Assembly (NCBI GenBank): GCA_903813345.2
Contig: CAIIXF020000011.1
Coordinates: 21,933,754-21,997,753, forward strand
Reading direction: 5' to 3'
Length of the DNA: 64,000 bases
Source: Owenia fusiformis
Lineage: Eukaryota > Annelida > Polychaeta > Sabellida > Oweniidae
Shown here one piece after another: positions 25,401 through 36,039 of this stretch (its first letter is position 1; every line of letters begins with the position of its first letter). Under the pieces are notes generated by a model that saw nothing but the letters and a program-made list of their open reading frames with translations, searched no databases and was not told where the DNA came from. A program made the translations under genes and the position numbers.

Positions 25401-28400
25401 AGATGCTAATGAAACTCCGTGGCATTGTTTTTTTCATTTTTGTTTTGAATTTTTTACACCTTAACATTAACTAACTCCTCAATATGCAACTTTTCACCAC
25501 GTACAATTTTAAAATATTAAGTTTGAAAATTCCATTTTTATAATGGAGCTCAATGGGAAAAACGACATAATTTTAATCATTTTCAAACGTAGCGGCGCGA
25601 TTTTCTTGAAATTGACAGATATAATAAATATTGGTAAGACGAAAATGAAGAAAATTCAATGTCCTGGTTACGCAAAATATAGAAAATGTAAAATAATCAT
25701 AAAAAAACTTAAAAAATAGATTGAAGGGGTGATATTCATTTTTAATGTGCCTTTCAATACTACAGGGTAACCATAGTTTTGGTAATGGTTTACTAATTTT
25801 AAAAGCATATCTTCCAGCATGTGTATCAAGCCAGGTAACACAGTGAGTTATCATTTATTGGAATGGTATAATTGTATTTCTTAGCAATGCTGACAAAAAG
25901 GTAATATCGATCATATCACATACTAGTTCTTATCATCAAAATTGTTAATCCCTTACTGTATAATCCCCTTCTCTGAATCATACTGAATTATACTATTTCG
26001 GTATGCTTATTTTAGCTGCTGTAGTCAGGTAGTTTAGGTCACTTGTTGAGATATTCAGTAACATGCTGTCACTAGAGACAAAACTTGACACTAAATAATC
26101 ACTCGTGTTACGTTCGAAAATAACAGAAAGTAAAAACAGCAATTAAAATATAACAATGTACAGTACTATATTTTTGAAAAACTAAATGATATAACAATAA
26201 TATATAAAATATAATGTAATACTTAAGTTCAATTGGCGATACCCCTAATTGTCTCTCGATGTTTGTAAATATCCTTGATGATCCTTGAGAATGTTCCAGA
26301 TCACGAAACGTTAGTTCTCCAATGTTTGTTAGAATCCAGTAATGTTCGTAGTAATCCTATAATGTTCGTATCCAATAATGTTTGATGATAATCCACAAAT
26401 GGTTGATAATCAACGAATGTTTATAATAATCCACGAATGTTTATGATAATCCGTATATATTATTGTGTAGGTAACCTGTCCCTTACCTATTGAATGGTAA
26501 AACTGCTTCAAAGTGGTCAATGAAAATGTGAAATGTGTTTTCTGCGCAAATAATGTCCCATTTGTCATATGGTATGGTTTAAACTCATATCCCCCATTGA
26601 AACCTTTTTAAGATCATCCAATGTGTTTCAACAATTTCCATGCATCACATTTGTAAAGTTTTGCACAATATCTAATTTAAGGCATGTTTTTGTAAGTCTT
26701 GTAATTTCTTCAAAATTCAAGACTGCGAATAAATTAGGGCATCAACAAAAATTTTAGATCTTTCTCCACAAGATGTGATGATATGGGCTAATGCATGCAT
26801 GTATGAAGAAAAATATAGCCTTGTAGATGATTTAAAAAATAGGTGAATTTAAAGCAAGTTGAAAAAGACCTTTTTGAGAAAGTTATTGAAGGTAAAATCT
26901 CATATCTAAAGTCAGATTTAAGCTTCTTAGAATTTAGATGATAATTTATAAAAATTGGTCAATTTGAAGCAAGTTGAAAATACTTTTTGACCTTGTTTTC
27001 CTAAAAAGCATATCGATGATTTTTAACAATATTGGGTCAATTTGAAGTTGAAAAATATATTTTCGACCTTTTTACCTTGAGAAGGTCATTGCAGGTCAAA
27101 TCTCAAATCTAAAGTCATATTTGGACTTCTAGGAACTATAGCCTTGTAGATGATTTTGAAAAAATTGGTCAATTTGAAGCAAGTTGAAAATACTTTTATG
27201 ACCTTGTTTTTCTCAGAAGCATATCGATTCAAAAATAATTCTAGAAGATCATATTTACACTCCTCTCCATAAGTTTGGCATCCTTAGCTCCCCCATTGAG
27301 CTCCGTGTTAAAGCCTCTTTACGTTTGAATTTTTATCTACTTAACCGGCGATGATATAACTTATAATATTGATGAAAACGTATCTTGACTTTATTTCCAA
27401 TACCTCAAAATTTTCTCATTTTTTTCCTTGAATACAATAGGTCGAAATTTGACTTTGAAGCGCTGTAACTTTAGTATTCATCAAATAAACTAAACACTTA
27501 GTCTACCAAAAAGTTAGAGACAATTCAATTTTCTATATGAAAATATTTTTTGCTGAATCTTTTACTGAAAAGATATCCTGATTTCTGATTTGCCCCGAAC
27601 CCTACATTTCCCTTTGGATTACATGGGAATGACGATTTTCAAAAATTCATCAAATTTATCATCAATTTTTGACTTATTGTAATTGAGGAAAAAAATTGAG
27701 AAAATTTGAAGGTATTGAAAATCAAATCAAATTACGTTTCCATTAGTAGTATAAGTATTTACATCGCAGGTTAAGTAAATAAAAAATCAAATGTAAAGAG
27801 GCTTTAACACGTAGTTCAATTGGGGTGCTAATGTTGCCAAACTTATGGAGGGGAGTGTAACTATACCGTGAGTCTATTCATTTATCAATAATTTGAAGAT
27901 TCGATTGAGAATACATGGAATAGCTACATTGTGATTACGAAGAAAATAAATTTAAATTACACCCCAGTAACATTTCCCACGGCCGCCATGCGGTCTATCA
28001 TTTCTGCGGCCAGTAGCTTTTCTACACTCGCCGTAGAATTTCTGCACTCTCATACGTTTGCAGTCACATTTCCCACGGCAGCCGCACGGTGAATTTTAAA
28101 TTTCTGTTGATAAATAATACGTTTTTTTTCATTTTATTTACATCGGGCCAATATATAAATGTTATTCATAGTGCTAGGATGTAATATCAAATGAAAAGTG
28201 ATCGTGAAACATTGACAAATAATGATTCAATCGTGTTGAGTCAGTTGATTTCTACGGGGACCTCAGAAATGAACAAATATTATAACTCCGAGTTATAATT
28301 TCTACGCCCTCCCTGCGGCCTGTAAAAAACTGGATACGCCGTACGGAGGCCGCAAGGAGAGCGTAGTTTTCCTACGCTCGCCGCAGAAATACACTGATTT

Positions 28401-31400
28401 AATTGATTTGCGGTCAACGTACGGCCGCCGTACGACAAATGTGACTGGGGTGTTAGTGTTTTGATGGATTTTATAATTCAAGTTCAATCATCCTTGTGTT
28501 GGCGGTAGACCTTCGATAATCATTGTTCAGAATCAAGCGAAAATTACGATTCTTACCTTCGCATTTAATCGGAAAGTGTCGATTTCGATATTATTAGTTT
28601 TCATCGAATTAAACTATTTTATTTATAGTTGAAATTATGCTTTGATATGATTTGAACTAGATCAGGCTTATTACATGACATAGAAACTCTGGAGTATGAT
28701 CATTTGTTCATATACCATGCGTAAAAAATCTTGCATGATCACTGAATAACGTTGATGTTTTGCTCTCATTATGACATGTATGATAAACATAAGGATATTT
28801 TGGAACAAAAACGGAATGCGATCAAATTAGTAGCAAAATTGCCTCTAATTGATTATAAAGAGTTATTAATATGACAGTTAGTTTCAGTATTTTGGTGTGT
28901 CTAGAATTAGTAGTAGTAGTAGTTATTCCTCGCTATCAATTCGAATGAAACATTACAGAACATGATGCCCGACTGCTATCCTCTTAATGTAACACGTCAC
29001 TAGTAGGATCGAAGTGCGAAGTGCGTTTCATCCATCCGAATATGGAGTAAGACCGTTATGACATGTTTCCAAGAACGTGAGAGAAGGTGAAAACTATCTT
29101 CGTGTGGTATATCTCAGTAATCTGGGTTATGAAAACTTTCCGTCTTTCCTTTCATCAACTAAACCGATGTCACATGGTGTCCGAAAGAAGGAACATCACG
29201 TAAATCCACAATTACTGTTTTTTAACAATAAAAGCTTGTAAATATTTATCCAACAAGCCCTTTTACAAGACACAGTTTCCTGAAGTCATATCGACGCTAC
29301 AATTACGAAATTTCTTGGAGTGGTCCATCTTCAGTAGTTTTGAATTGAAGTTGATTTATTAGTGAGTAAGTAAGCAGTTTCCCTGGCCGTTTCTTGGGTC
29401 TCAAAGTGAGGATGTCGTATCCGATCAAATCTACACTGGTCGTAATAGTACGATGACGTTCAAAGCAACGAATCTCACTGAGATTATTTTGTCTGGCGTT
29501 AATGAGCACAGTGTTCCAGGGAAACCATTTTATCCTTTATATTTGTGTAGTTCATCAGCAGACGGATTTTTCAAAGGAGTTGGACTACATGTATAAGCTT
29601 GCTTGATTTCTCTTTTTGTAGACATGTTTTGCTGCTTTTCCATCTTGCTAATTCATCAGATGGATCTGGAAATAAAAACTGAAATTAAAAAATTGATCAT
29701 ACACAGAGAATATAATTGATAATGCACGCAAATGTCCTTTCGATTTTTACATATTTTCCTAAACATGACATAGACGGGACATTTTATTTGCCAACTTTTT
29801 CGGATTTGCGGACAACTGGAATTGATGGTGCCTGCAAAGAGGTTACAGCAGATTTTACCTTATTTTCCTAAATATGACATAAATAGAACATTTTTTTTCC
29901 AAAATTCTAAGCAAGTTTCATAATTGCGGAAAACTTGAATTGGAAAAACATTTTTCGCATATAAAAACATATAATTGATCTATAAAAAAAAACATATACA
30001 GAGACTATGATTGATGGTGCGTGCAAAGGGGATACTGTTTTTCCTTATTTGCCCATATATGACATATAAAAAGACATTTTCTTACCAAAATCACAGCACG
30101 TAGAGATGAATATGAATCCAATATGGCGCCGTAGTGTTGTAACGATGTGACGTCACAAGTAATTCTTTGGTAGTTACAGCTGTGACGTTTTTCAATTATC
30201 GGAGACAGACATAGAACAATCGGAGACATGAGTTGCCATTCCCGTGGTTTAGTATTCCCAGATAATACCAAACATGATGTGTAAACCGTCCTATAGACGT
30301 TATAGTTAAGTTATAGAAAAGTATTGTGTAGAATAATGGATTATTGGATATCATATGAAAGTCCATCGATGCGTGAATCTTGACTTTTTTCCTTAATCAT
30401 GATAATTCGGGTTTATGACAGATTTGATGGATTTCTTTACATCTCCAAACATAAACGCAGGCTTTGATAAGTGACCCAATTTTCAATTATTCATACATTA
30501 ATCATTATGAATTGAATTGAACCAAAAGGGGACGTCAATTTGCCAAACGTATGTAACAGACCGAAGAGGATTGGCTCCCAGAATGCAACATCGATATTTT
30601 TGCCATATAAGGGCATGTCGAGATTACAAAATTGAATTCAAACAGCCGCCATTTTGTTCACTTCAACATTTGAATCGTGAATTTTGGTCTTATTTCTAAA
30701 CGAAAAATTCCAAAGCTGACAGGAAATGATCGAGATATTGGTTCAAATCTTGTGGACTGTTCATTTGGAATTTATGATCAGGGGGTTCTGTTCGTAGATG
30801 ATATACACAAAAATGTTCTCCCGAGTTTTGATAGCAATGTCTTCGGAAGTAAACTGGCTTATGAATACATCTCATGTCTTACCTGTGTGAGTGACGTCAC
30901 TTGAAATATGTTCGCATTTTTCATTGGATTCAATCTAGCCATTGTTAGCAGTGCCAGTGTGATATCAACGAGGTCTACAATATTGTATATTTTCCCTGAG
31001 AACCGAGAGATGTCATCCAAAAATATTTTCGCCTCTTTCGCTGTCATCGAGTTACTACTGTTTAACTCTTCAAGTACTGTTTGCTAAAAAACAATAACTC
31101 CGTTGTAAAATATCATTTTTCTGCATCATTGATGATCTTGACAGCAATGAGAATTTCACCGATAACAATGACAAGAAGCGCGCAAATACATAAGAGACGA
31201 AAGGGGACCAAGTGTACTCAACCAAATCAAATGTAAAAAATACCAAACCAGAGTTTCAAATCCGGTAAAGATTATCCACATTTTGAAGCGCAAATTGAAA
31301 AAAAATCATTCAGGCAATCCTGAAATGCTTAGTATACAGACCAGTGTTTTTAGCCGCTGTTCTGTGGCCACAGGCGTGAATTCCGTATTTTCATCAGTGA

Positions 31401-31854
31401 CACTTTCAACAGTTGACTGTGCTATATCTGTTGTAATAGTATCATCATCAATTGTCTCAGTTCTTTCCGTCATAGATTCAGCTGCACTTGATTCAGGTAT
31501 CATCGAAGTTGATCTTGACGTTGTTTGGTCAGATGTTGTAGGATTAGATTCATCTGTTGTTGAATCGATGGTTGTAGTAATAGGCTCAGTAGTGATTGTG
31601 GTAAGTTCAGTGGTGGTTGTGTCAGCTTCAGTGATGGTTGTAGTAGGTTCAGTGGTAGTAGTTGTAGCTTCACTGGTGGTTGTGGTAGTTTCGGCAGTGG
31701 TTGTAACAGCCTCCGTAGTTATGCTGGTCGTACTGGATGTAGTTGGTTCACCACCTCCAAATAGGTTTGAAGGAATATTCATTTGACCTAAAATAAGCAT
31801 TGCAGTGTATGTGCAGATCATAATACAAGGAGTATATAGTTTAAGAAATCTCAT
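16450..31854 (-). CDS. Adhesion GPCR with mucin-like stalk, GAIN/GPS and 7TM
   Basis: Cell-surface receptor of the adhesion family, at least 745 residues. Exons in reading order: 31342-31854 (signal peptide MRFLKLY.., then a stalk of about 130 residues rich in Thr, Ser and Glu), 30883-31083, 22779-22838, 22384-22504, 21832-22012, 21365-21535 (GAIN domain, ending CSFWNYDAG), 20791-20950 (GPS: GAWSNEGC .. CECNHLTSFAVLM, cleavage expected HL|T), 20236-20339 (TM1), 19870-19969 (TM2), 19342-19492 (TM3, FNMAIFCWMLVEG), 18846-18912 (TM4), 18612-18678 (CWLSPRDGSIWAFAIP, TM5), 17739-17907 (TM6-TM7, LLPILGSTWLFGVLAF), 16450-16620 (tail EVREVFMRRKSTW.., ending PPPLY-stop). Splice phases agree everywhere except TM5 to TM6, where visible donors give phase 0 or 1 and the acceptor needs phase 2. 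An exon of intracellular loop 3 is probably missed; an unspliced extension to about 18050 is possible. No lectin, EGF or HRM domain is seen. An in-frame ATG at 31897-31899 is an alternative start. Confidence 0.88.
17161..17452. mobile_element. hAT5-like MITE (CAG ends, 5-bp duplication)
   Basis: A 292-bp element with ends CAGGGGCGGAT / AATCCGCCAGTG and a 5-bp direct repeat CATAC on both sides (17156-17160, 17453-17457). It contains G and C homopolymer runs (C run about 17422-17439) and low-complexity GGCCC/GGGCC repeats. It lies in the last intron of the GPCR. The frames it opens are compositional artefacts. Confidence 0.75.
17592..17721. mobile_element. ATGTCACCAC-family MITE next to a GPCR splice donor
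   Basis: 130-bp element: ATGTCACCACCTGTCATTTG at one end, a hairpin TGTCACCACTTCTTGTGGTG and terminal GTGGTGACAT at the other. It ends 15-16 bp from the splice donor of the TM6-TM7 exon (GT at 17737-17738). It is related to the copies at 40457, 46365 and 58978. Confidence 0.75.
21577..21628. repeat. (TTTG)n microsatellite
   Basis: About 13 tandem TTTG/TTTGC units, in the GPCR intron about 40 bp upstream (in the gene's direction) of the GAIN exon at 21365-21535, that is, within its acceptor region. Length changes could affect splicing of that exon. Confidence 0.9.
22930..23750 (-). mobile_element. 5'-truncated LINE: C-terminal end of non-LTR ORF2
   Basis: Two overlapping frames on the minus strand (23460-23729, then 23111-23518) encode what looks like the extreme C-terminus of a non-LTR retrotransposon polymerase. 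The key sign is a zinc-knuckle-like stretch, CKLCN followed by HRFLLCPHF (about 23325-23390), the usual end of CR1/Jockey-like ORF2 proteins. The two frames are offset by one frame in a run of A/K codons, so the copy is broken. The 3' end is an (AAAT)n-type simple repeat at 22948-22972, as expected for a LINE tail. It is inserted in sense orientation in the GPCR intron. The reverse transcriptase core is absent. Confidence 0.65.
24169..25041. mobile_element. CAG-ended (hAT5-like) element with internal inverted pair
   Basis: 873-bp element with ends CAGGCCCGTAGCCAGG / CCCTGGCTACGGTCCTG and a 5-bp duplication GTTCA (24164-24168, 25042-25046). Inside, an inverted pair of about 80 bp (24336-24422 and 24917-24997) carries repeated GGTACCGGGTA motifs. 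Homopolymer G (24598, 24630) and C (25012-25027) runs resemble those of the element at 17161. Non-coding. Confidence 0.75.
26290..26455. repeat. Degenerate ~20-26 bp tandem repeat
   Basis: About seven diverged copies of a unit close to TAATCCACGAATGTTTATGA. The last two copies are the best conserved. Confidence 0.7.
26830..27235. repeat. Degenerate tandem repeat, irregular period about 85-130 bp
   Basis: Four copies of a block with GGTCAATTTGAAGCAAGTTG, then 'gaaaatactttt..gacctt' (starting near 26843, 26957, 27041 and 27169). Between them are repeats of 'aaatctcaaatctaaagtca' and 'gccttgtagatgattt'. Confidence 0.7.
27258..27857. mobile_element. 600-bp palindromic MITE flanked by TA
   Basis: Ends CACTCCTCTCCATAAGTTTG / CAAACTTATGGAGGGGAGTG, flanked by TA on both sides (27256-27257, 27858-27859). 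The inverted arms extend imperfectly for roughly 170 bp, including 'ttaaagcctctttac' against 'gtaaagaggctttaa'. TA flanks suggest a Tc1/mariner-type transposase. Diverged relatives are at 35360-35930 and 38517-38688. Confidence 0.8.
27960..28452. mobile_element. PIF/Harbinger-like MITE, GC-rich arms
   Basis: 493-bp element with ends CACCCCAGTAACATTT / AAATGTGACTGGGGTG and a 3-bp duplication TTA (27957-27959, 28453-28455). The arms are rich in GCCGCACGG, CTCGCCG and GCGGCC motifs in both orientations, standing out in very AT-rich DNA. Confidence 0.75.
29664..30090. repeat. Three-copy degenerate tandem repeat
   Basis: Three copies of a block with 'ttttcctaa.tatgacata.a' followed by 'gacatttt' (near 29752, 29865 and 30043), linked by 'gaattgatggtgc.tgcaaag' and 'catacagaga'. 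The unit length is irregular (about 110-190 bp). No coding potential. Confidence 0.65.
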
Positions 31855-31936
31855 GTTGCGTGTACTCAATTTGCTAATCTCATATAAGCATGCATACATA
31901 CACTGGGTTTGTACTTAAATATGTAACCACAGTTGC

Positions 31937-32171
31937 TAGACTTCCACCAATGCGAACATCAGTTCTGACCTCGCGAACTACGTTCGTTGCACTCGAACCA
32001 CGATTCTCACATCGCGAACGTGAAATCTTTAGTCATGCACCACCATTTTCTCGCTCCTGGACGAATTTCTCCACTCTCGCACAGATCTGTGCTCGCGATT
32101 CGTGGTTCGCGCGAGTGCAAAGGAAAGTAGTTCTCGAGGTCAGAACTGATGCTCGCGTCAGTGGAACTCTA
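31937..32171. mobile_element. 235-bp MITE just upstream of the GPCR start
   Basis: Inverted arms of about 45 bp: TAGACTTCCACC then CATCAGTTCTGACCTCGCGA on the left, and the reverse complement with a few mismatches on the right, ending GTGGAACTCTA. CTAG is shared at both junctions (31936-31939, 32169-32172). It is rich in TCGCGA. It lies 83 bp upstream of the GPCR initiation codon, in its likely promoter or 5' UTR. Confidence 0.7.
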
Positions 32172-32412
32172 GGAGGGCTGGTTGCCACAAGTGGAAGACC
32201 AAAAAAGTATTACAAAATGCAATTTATGTAAATTAAAACATAAGAGCAGACAACAATCCCCAATATTCTAATGGTGGCCATATATTTGGAATTTTTTCGG
32301 GGTCTGTTACGATTTGCGTTCAAACTTCATTTTAAAAAGTTATATGGTCTAATAATAGCAACATAAATCTTTTATGAACATTTTTTAAATTTGATTTTTT
32401 TACTCTTGTAGT

Positions 32413-32640
32413 TTAATGGATGTGATCCCTGGGGATTAACGGATAAGGATTTAACGGATGTGGCCCATGAGGTTTAAGGATGTGAGCCCTTGTGTTGGAT
32501 TTATTTTCATCATTCAAACGTTAACATTGAAACGGTGCAATAAAATATTTATTTTTCATCAGGAAATTAATACACAGACGGTTGATTAAAAAAAATATAA
32601 AAAAAAAAAATTAAAAAAAAATTAAACTTCCCTACCTGAT
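32413..32640. repeat. Short GGATGTG repeats and A-rich tract
   Basis: Three or four diverged copies of 'taacggatgtg.ccc' (32413-32493), then an A-rich low-complexity run (32588-32627). No gene seen around it. Confidence 0.5.
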
Positions 32641-33333
32641 ACAGCACCCATCAATAGTGTGCACACCTGAAAAATAAGCCATAATCAGCCACCGTTAACA
32701 TAACATGTGAAATATAACAATATATGACAAAATGTCACCACATGAAGAAGTGTACATATTTTTTACTTATTCACACTTTTCCTTTACATAAGTTTTTTTT
32801 TCAAATCTCTATTTTCGACTGAAAACAAATGAAACTGAAATTTGAATTTTGGGAAGACCCCAGAGCATGAGATTTTACATTTAGAAATAACAATAATTTC
32901 GCACAATCAACTAAAAAGCTGCTTCTTCTCGGACAAAATAACCCATCTTGGGCAATGGCTAAATCAGTCCTTTGTAGGAATTTTGTTTTAAGCCAGTTCT
33001 GGTCCAATATGAAGTTATTGAAATTGAAAATAATGCAGACGTCCCATACTCCGAATGATTTTTACAACATTGGCGAGTAAATATCTGGAATAGTCGTAAT
33101 ATTGATGAAACACATGTTCTTTCAAATGTGTACATCTGTTTTGTTTTATTTCAATTAAAATTTAAAATATTTCTTGGGACGTCCCTTGGGCTGGCAAGTC
33201 CCCAAAACGGATTGCGTTAAATAATTAAAAACGTTGTGAAATGAATTATTTTTAAGTATATATCATTTATAAACACAAGCATTTGTTCAAAGGACGATTC
33301 TCGGTTTGGAGAACGAAGTTCATCAATCTAAAT

Positions 33334-34250
33334 GGTAACTGGACAACTCGGACCCAGGACAACTCGGACCCTGGACAACTCGGACCCAAGACATCTCGGA
33401 CCCAAGACAACTCGGACCACTTTTTAAAATTATGATTTTTATCATAATGAGTGGTTTTATTTTTTCATTTATGAAAATTAATACATATATTATATATTGT
33501 GAATTCATATTTTGTATTAATATGATAAAAAAATGTTTTAATTTGACTTATTTGATGAAAATTAAGTAGAAGATATTGAAACAAGAAACCCAAGACAACT
33601 CGGACCACTTTCTGAAATTATACTTTTGGTTGTTGTAACTGGGGATTATTTCTTTAATGTTTGGCAGGACATATTGTGAGTTTATATATTGTATTTATTT
33701 GATGAAGATCTTTCAGTTGGTAACCTTTCAATTAACTTATTTGATGAAAGTTATGAAGTAAGACCAGTAAGAGAATATTGAAGCTGAAGACCCAAGACAA
33801 CTCGGGCCACTTTTTGAAATTAAAGTTAATTTAATTTAAAACAAATTCATCGAATTAACACAATATATCAATTCACAATATATAATTTATGTCATAAAAA
33901 AACATTAAACAAAAAAATTAGAACCCCATACAATGATAAAAATCATCATTTCAAAAAGTGGTCCAAGTTGTCTTGGGTCTTTAGCTTCAATAATTTCTTA
34001 CTTCTTAACTCTCATCAAAATGTTAATTTAAAACAATTTCATCAAATTAACATAACATATGAATTCACAATATATAATATATGTCAAAATAAACCTAAAA
34101 AATAATTAAAACCTAATATATATTGATAAAAATCATCATTTCAAAAAGTGGTCCGAGTTGTCTTGGGTCCGAGTTGTCTTGGGTCCGAGATGTCTTGGGT
34201 CCGAGTTGTCCAGGGTCCGAGTTGTCCTGGGTCCGAGTTGTCCGGAAACC
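33334..34250. mobile_element. Foldback-like element with 17-bp repeat arrays at both ends
   Basis: 917 bp, flanked by the 8-bp duplication ATCTAAAT (33326-33333, 34251-34258). The left end is five to six tandem copies of about 17 bp built on GACAACTCGGACCCAAG; the right end is the same array inverted. Single copies followed by 'cactttttgaaat' also lie inside at 33590 and 33790 (forward) and 33950 (reverse). Arrays of short repeats as inverted termini are the hallmark of foldback transposons. No transposase is encoded. Confidence 0.8.
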
Positions 34251-34258
34251 ATCTAAAT

Positions 34259-34605
34259 GAGCATTATCCCTGCTTCGGACAAATTTGATTTTTTTACATA
34301 ATATAGATTTGAATGTCTTCTTTTGAATAGTCATAATTTAATTTGGGTAATATTTCTAGATCTTTCTCAAAAAAAATATTAGCGCAGTACACTGATGAAC
34401 TTCTTTCCCCAATTTGAGACTTGTATTTTATTGAATCGGTCAAATCGAGCATTATCCCTGCTACAGACCAATTTGTTATTTTTACATCTTGTAGATCTAA
34501 ATGTCCTCTTTTGAATATTCATAGTTTAATTTGGGTAATATTTCTATATTTTTCATTAAAAAAATTATTAGCCCAGGAGACTGTTCTCCAAACCGAGAAT
34601 CGTCC
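34259..34605. repeat. ~185-bp direct duplication
   Basis: 'gagcattatccctgct.c.gac.aattt', 'tagat.t.aatgtc.tcttttgaata' and 'aatttgggtaatatttct' occur at 34259-34440 and again at 34447-34600. The right end, GTTCTCCAAACCGAGAATCG (34582-34601), is the inverse of 33292-33314, so this block belongs to the surrounding inverted structure. Confidence 0.65.
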
Positions 34606-35359
34606 TTTATTCATTCTTTCATTTGTTCAGTATTTATTACCCATCATTTTTTCAAAGAAAATCAATCATTGCAAAAAATGATTTTGTTTTTTTCAGATAC
34701 ACTCCACTCATCTAAAAGATTGTATAGAATTCAAATTGTTATCGTTCCAGTTTACTTGCTCTCCATTTCCATATTAATGTCATATGTTTAGCGAATAAAT
34801 TACATGATAAAAAAAACATTGAAAAATCATATGGTATTAATCTTCAAATAATGAAGGCCTAATTTGTTATCAAGCCGTCTGAACTTAACAAAATACGTTT
34901 TATATTCGAACAGTCGCTTGTATTTATATATGGTTTATATACACCAAAACGTTTTTATTATCAATTGCAGTTGATCTGCTCCGGGGGACTTACCACTGAG
35001 CTCCGGGGACGTCCAAAGAAATATTTTTAACTTTTTAAAACAAAGCATAACCGAGACCCACTTATTTGAATAACAGATGTTTTCATCAGTAATACGACTA
35101 TCCCGGATAGTTTAAAAAGTGTAAACGTTGTGAAAAGTTATCATAAAAGAACGATCTTTCGGAGTATAGGGTGTTTGCACAATTTTCATTAACCTTGCAT
35201 TTGATCCGAATTGGCTTCCAACAAAATTCCTGCAAAAGAATGATAAGCCATTGCACGAGGTGATTTATTTTGTCCTAGATGAAGTAGCTTAAGTTAAAGA
35301 ATAAATCGTGCGAAATAGTTGATATTCCTTGGTAACAAATCATGCTCCAGGGTCTTCCA

Positions 35360-35930
35360 GAAATCAGACGAAATAATGGTGGATTCGGGGCAAATCAGAT
35401 TTCAGGATATACATTCAGTAAAGGATTGACCGAAAAATATTTTGATGCAGAAAATTAATTATAAGTTGTCTGACTTTTTGCACGTTGCCTGTTTATTTTA
35501 CTTTGTGAACATTAAAGTTACAAAGCTACAAGGTAATTTTTGAAGATCATTTTTACGTCCTGTGCTAATTCATTGGGAGAGGTTTCTTGATAAAGCCTAT
35601 TACTTTTTGCCCTTTGCATTCGTTCGACTTCACTTCTTAAAAGAGAGCTTCGTCTTCGTAGTTTATAACTAGACTCTGCACGCAGGGTATACGTTATTAA
35701 TTTTAGACTTTGCTTAGCGTAAATAAAGACATCATTTTTGTTAAATAAAATTTAAATTCAATTGTCTACTTAACTTAATCAAGGTATTAAAATGACTTAT
35801 ATTTCCCCTCCCAAAATAGTTCTTTCTTTACAAATTATGCATATAGGAATTCAAACTTAAAGATGCTTTAACACATAATCCAATGGGTTAGTTAGGATTG
35901 CCAAACTTTTGGAGGGAGTGTAATTGTACA
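35360..35930. mobile_element. Degenerate, left-truncated copy of the 27258 MITE
   Basis: The right end 'attgccaaacttttggagggagtg' followed by TA matches the family. Internal 'ttcggggcaaatcagatttcagga' (35387) is the reverse complement of the middle of the 27258 copy. The left terminal repeat is missing. Confidence 0.6.
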
Positions 35931-35943
35931 AATTGCATTATTT

Positions 35944-36035
35944 GAGGAACCCTAATGAAGGGGGGGGGGGGATTTGTGAATAACATAAAAATAGAACCCC
36001 CGGTCACCAAATCCTGGCTACGCCACTGTATATGA
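35944..36035. mobile_element. Remnant of a GTAGCCAGG-type element
   Basis: A poly-G run, then AAATCCTGGCTACGCCACTG, the right terminus of the CAG-ended family seen at 24169 and 52806. The left end is not recognisable. Confidence 0.5.
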
Positions 36036-36039
36036 AACA

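Larger units (their letters stand above)
22839..30882. other. 8-kb GPCR intron, repeat filled
   Basis: This intron separates the first GAIN exon (30883-31083) from the 60-bp exon at 22779. It carries a LINE tail, a CAG-ended element, three zones of degenerate tandem repeats and two MITEs, each listed separately. A dispersed repeat pair at 23935-24050 and 30130-30250 (opposite strands) shares TTGTTCTATGTCTGTCTCC and then diverges. No further exon was found; the frames at 25573-25854 and 29303-29509 (both -) have no family likeness. Confidence 0.6.
32840..35365. repeat. 2.5-kb imperfect palindrome with nested insertions
   Basis: Long inverted arms at about 32840-33290 and 34900-35365. Matching landmarks, left arm against reverse-complemented right arm: 'gaagaccccagagcatga', 'tttcgcac', 'ggacaaaata', 'caatggct', 'aggaattttgtt', 'cccatactccgaa', 'atagtcgtaat' and 'aaatatttcttgggacgtcc'. 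The arms are collinear with roughly 70 percent identity by eye. The middle holds the foldback-like element (33334-34250) and a tandem duplication (34259-34605). It looks like an old large inverted-repeat transposon or a palindromic duplication. Confidence 0.7.

Noticed and set aside
29303-29509. Minus-strand 68-codon frame as a GPCR exon
   Set aside because: No similarity to GAIN sequence; the exons at 30883-31083 and 22779-22838 already join in phase with continuous domain sequence.
31283-31786. Plus-strand Val/Ser-rich 167-codon frame
   Set aside because: It is the complement of the Thr-rich GPCR stalk, whose minus-strand frame starts with a signal peptide and splices in phase to a GAIN exon.
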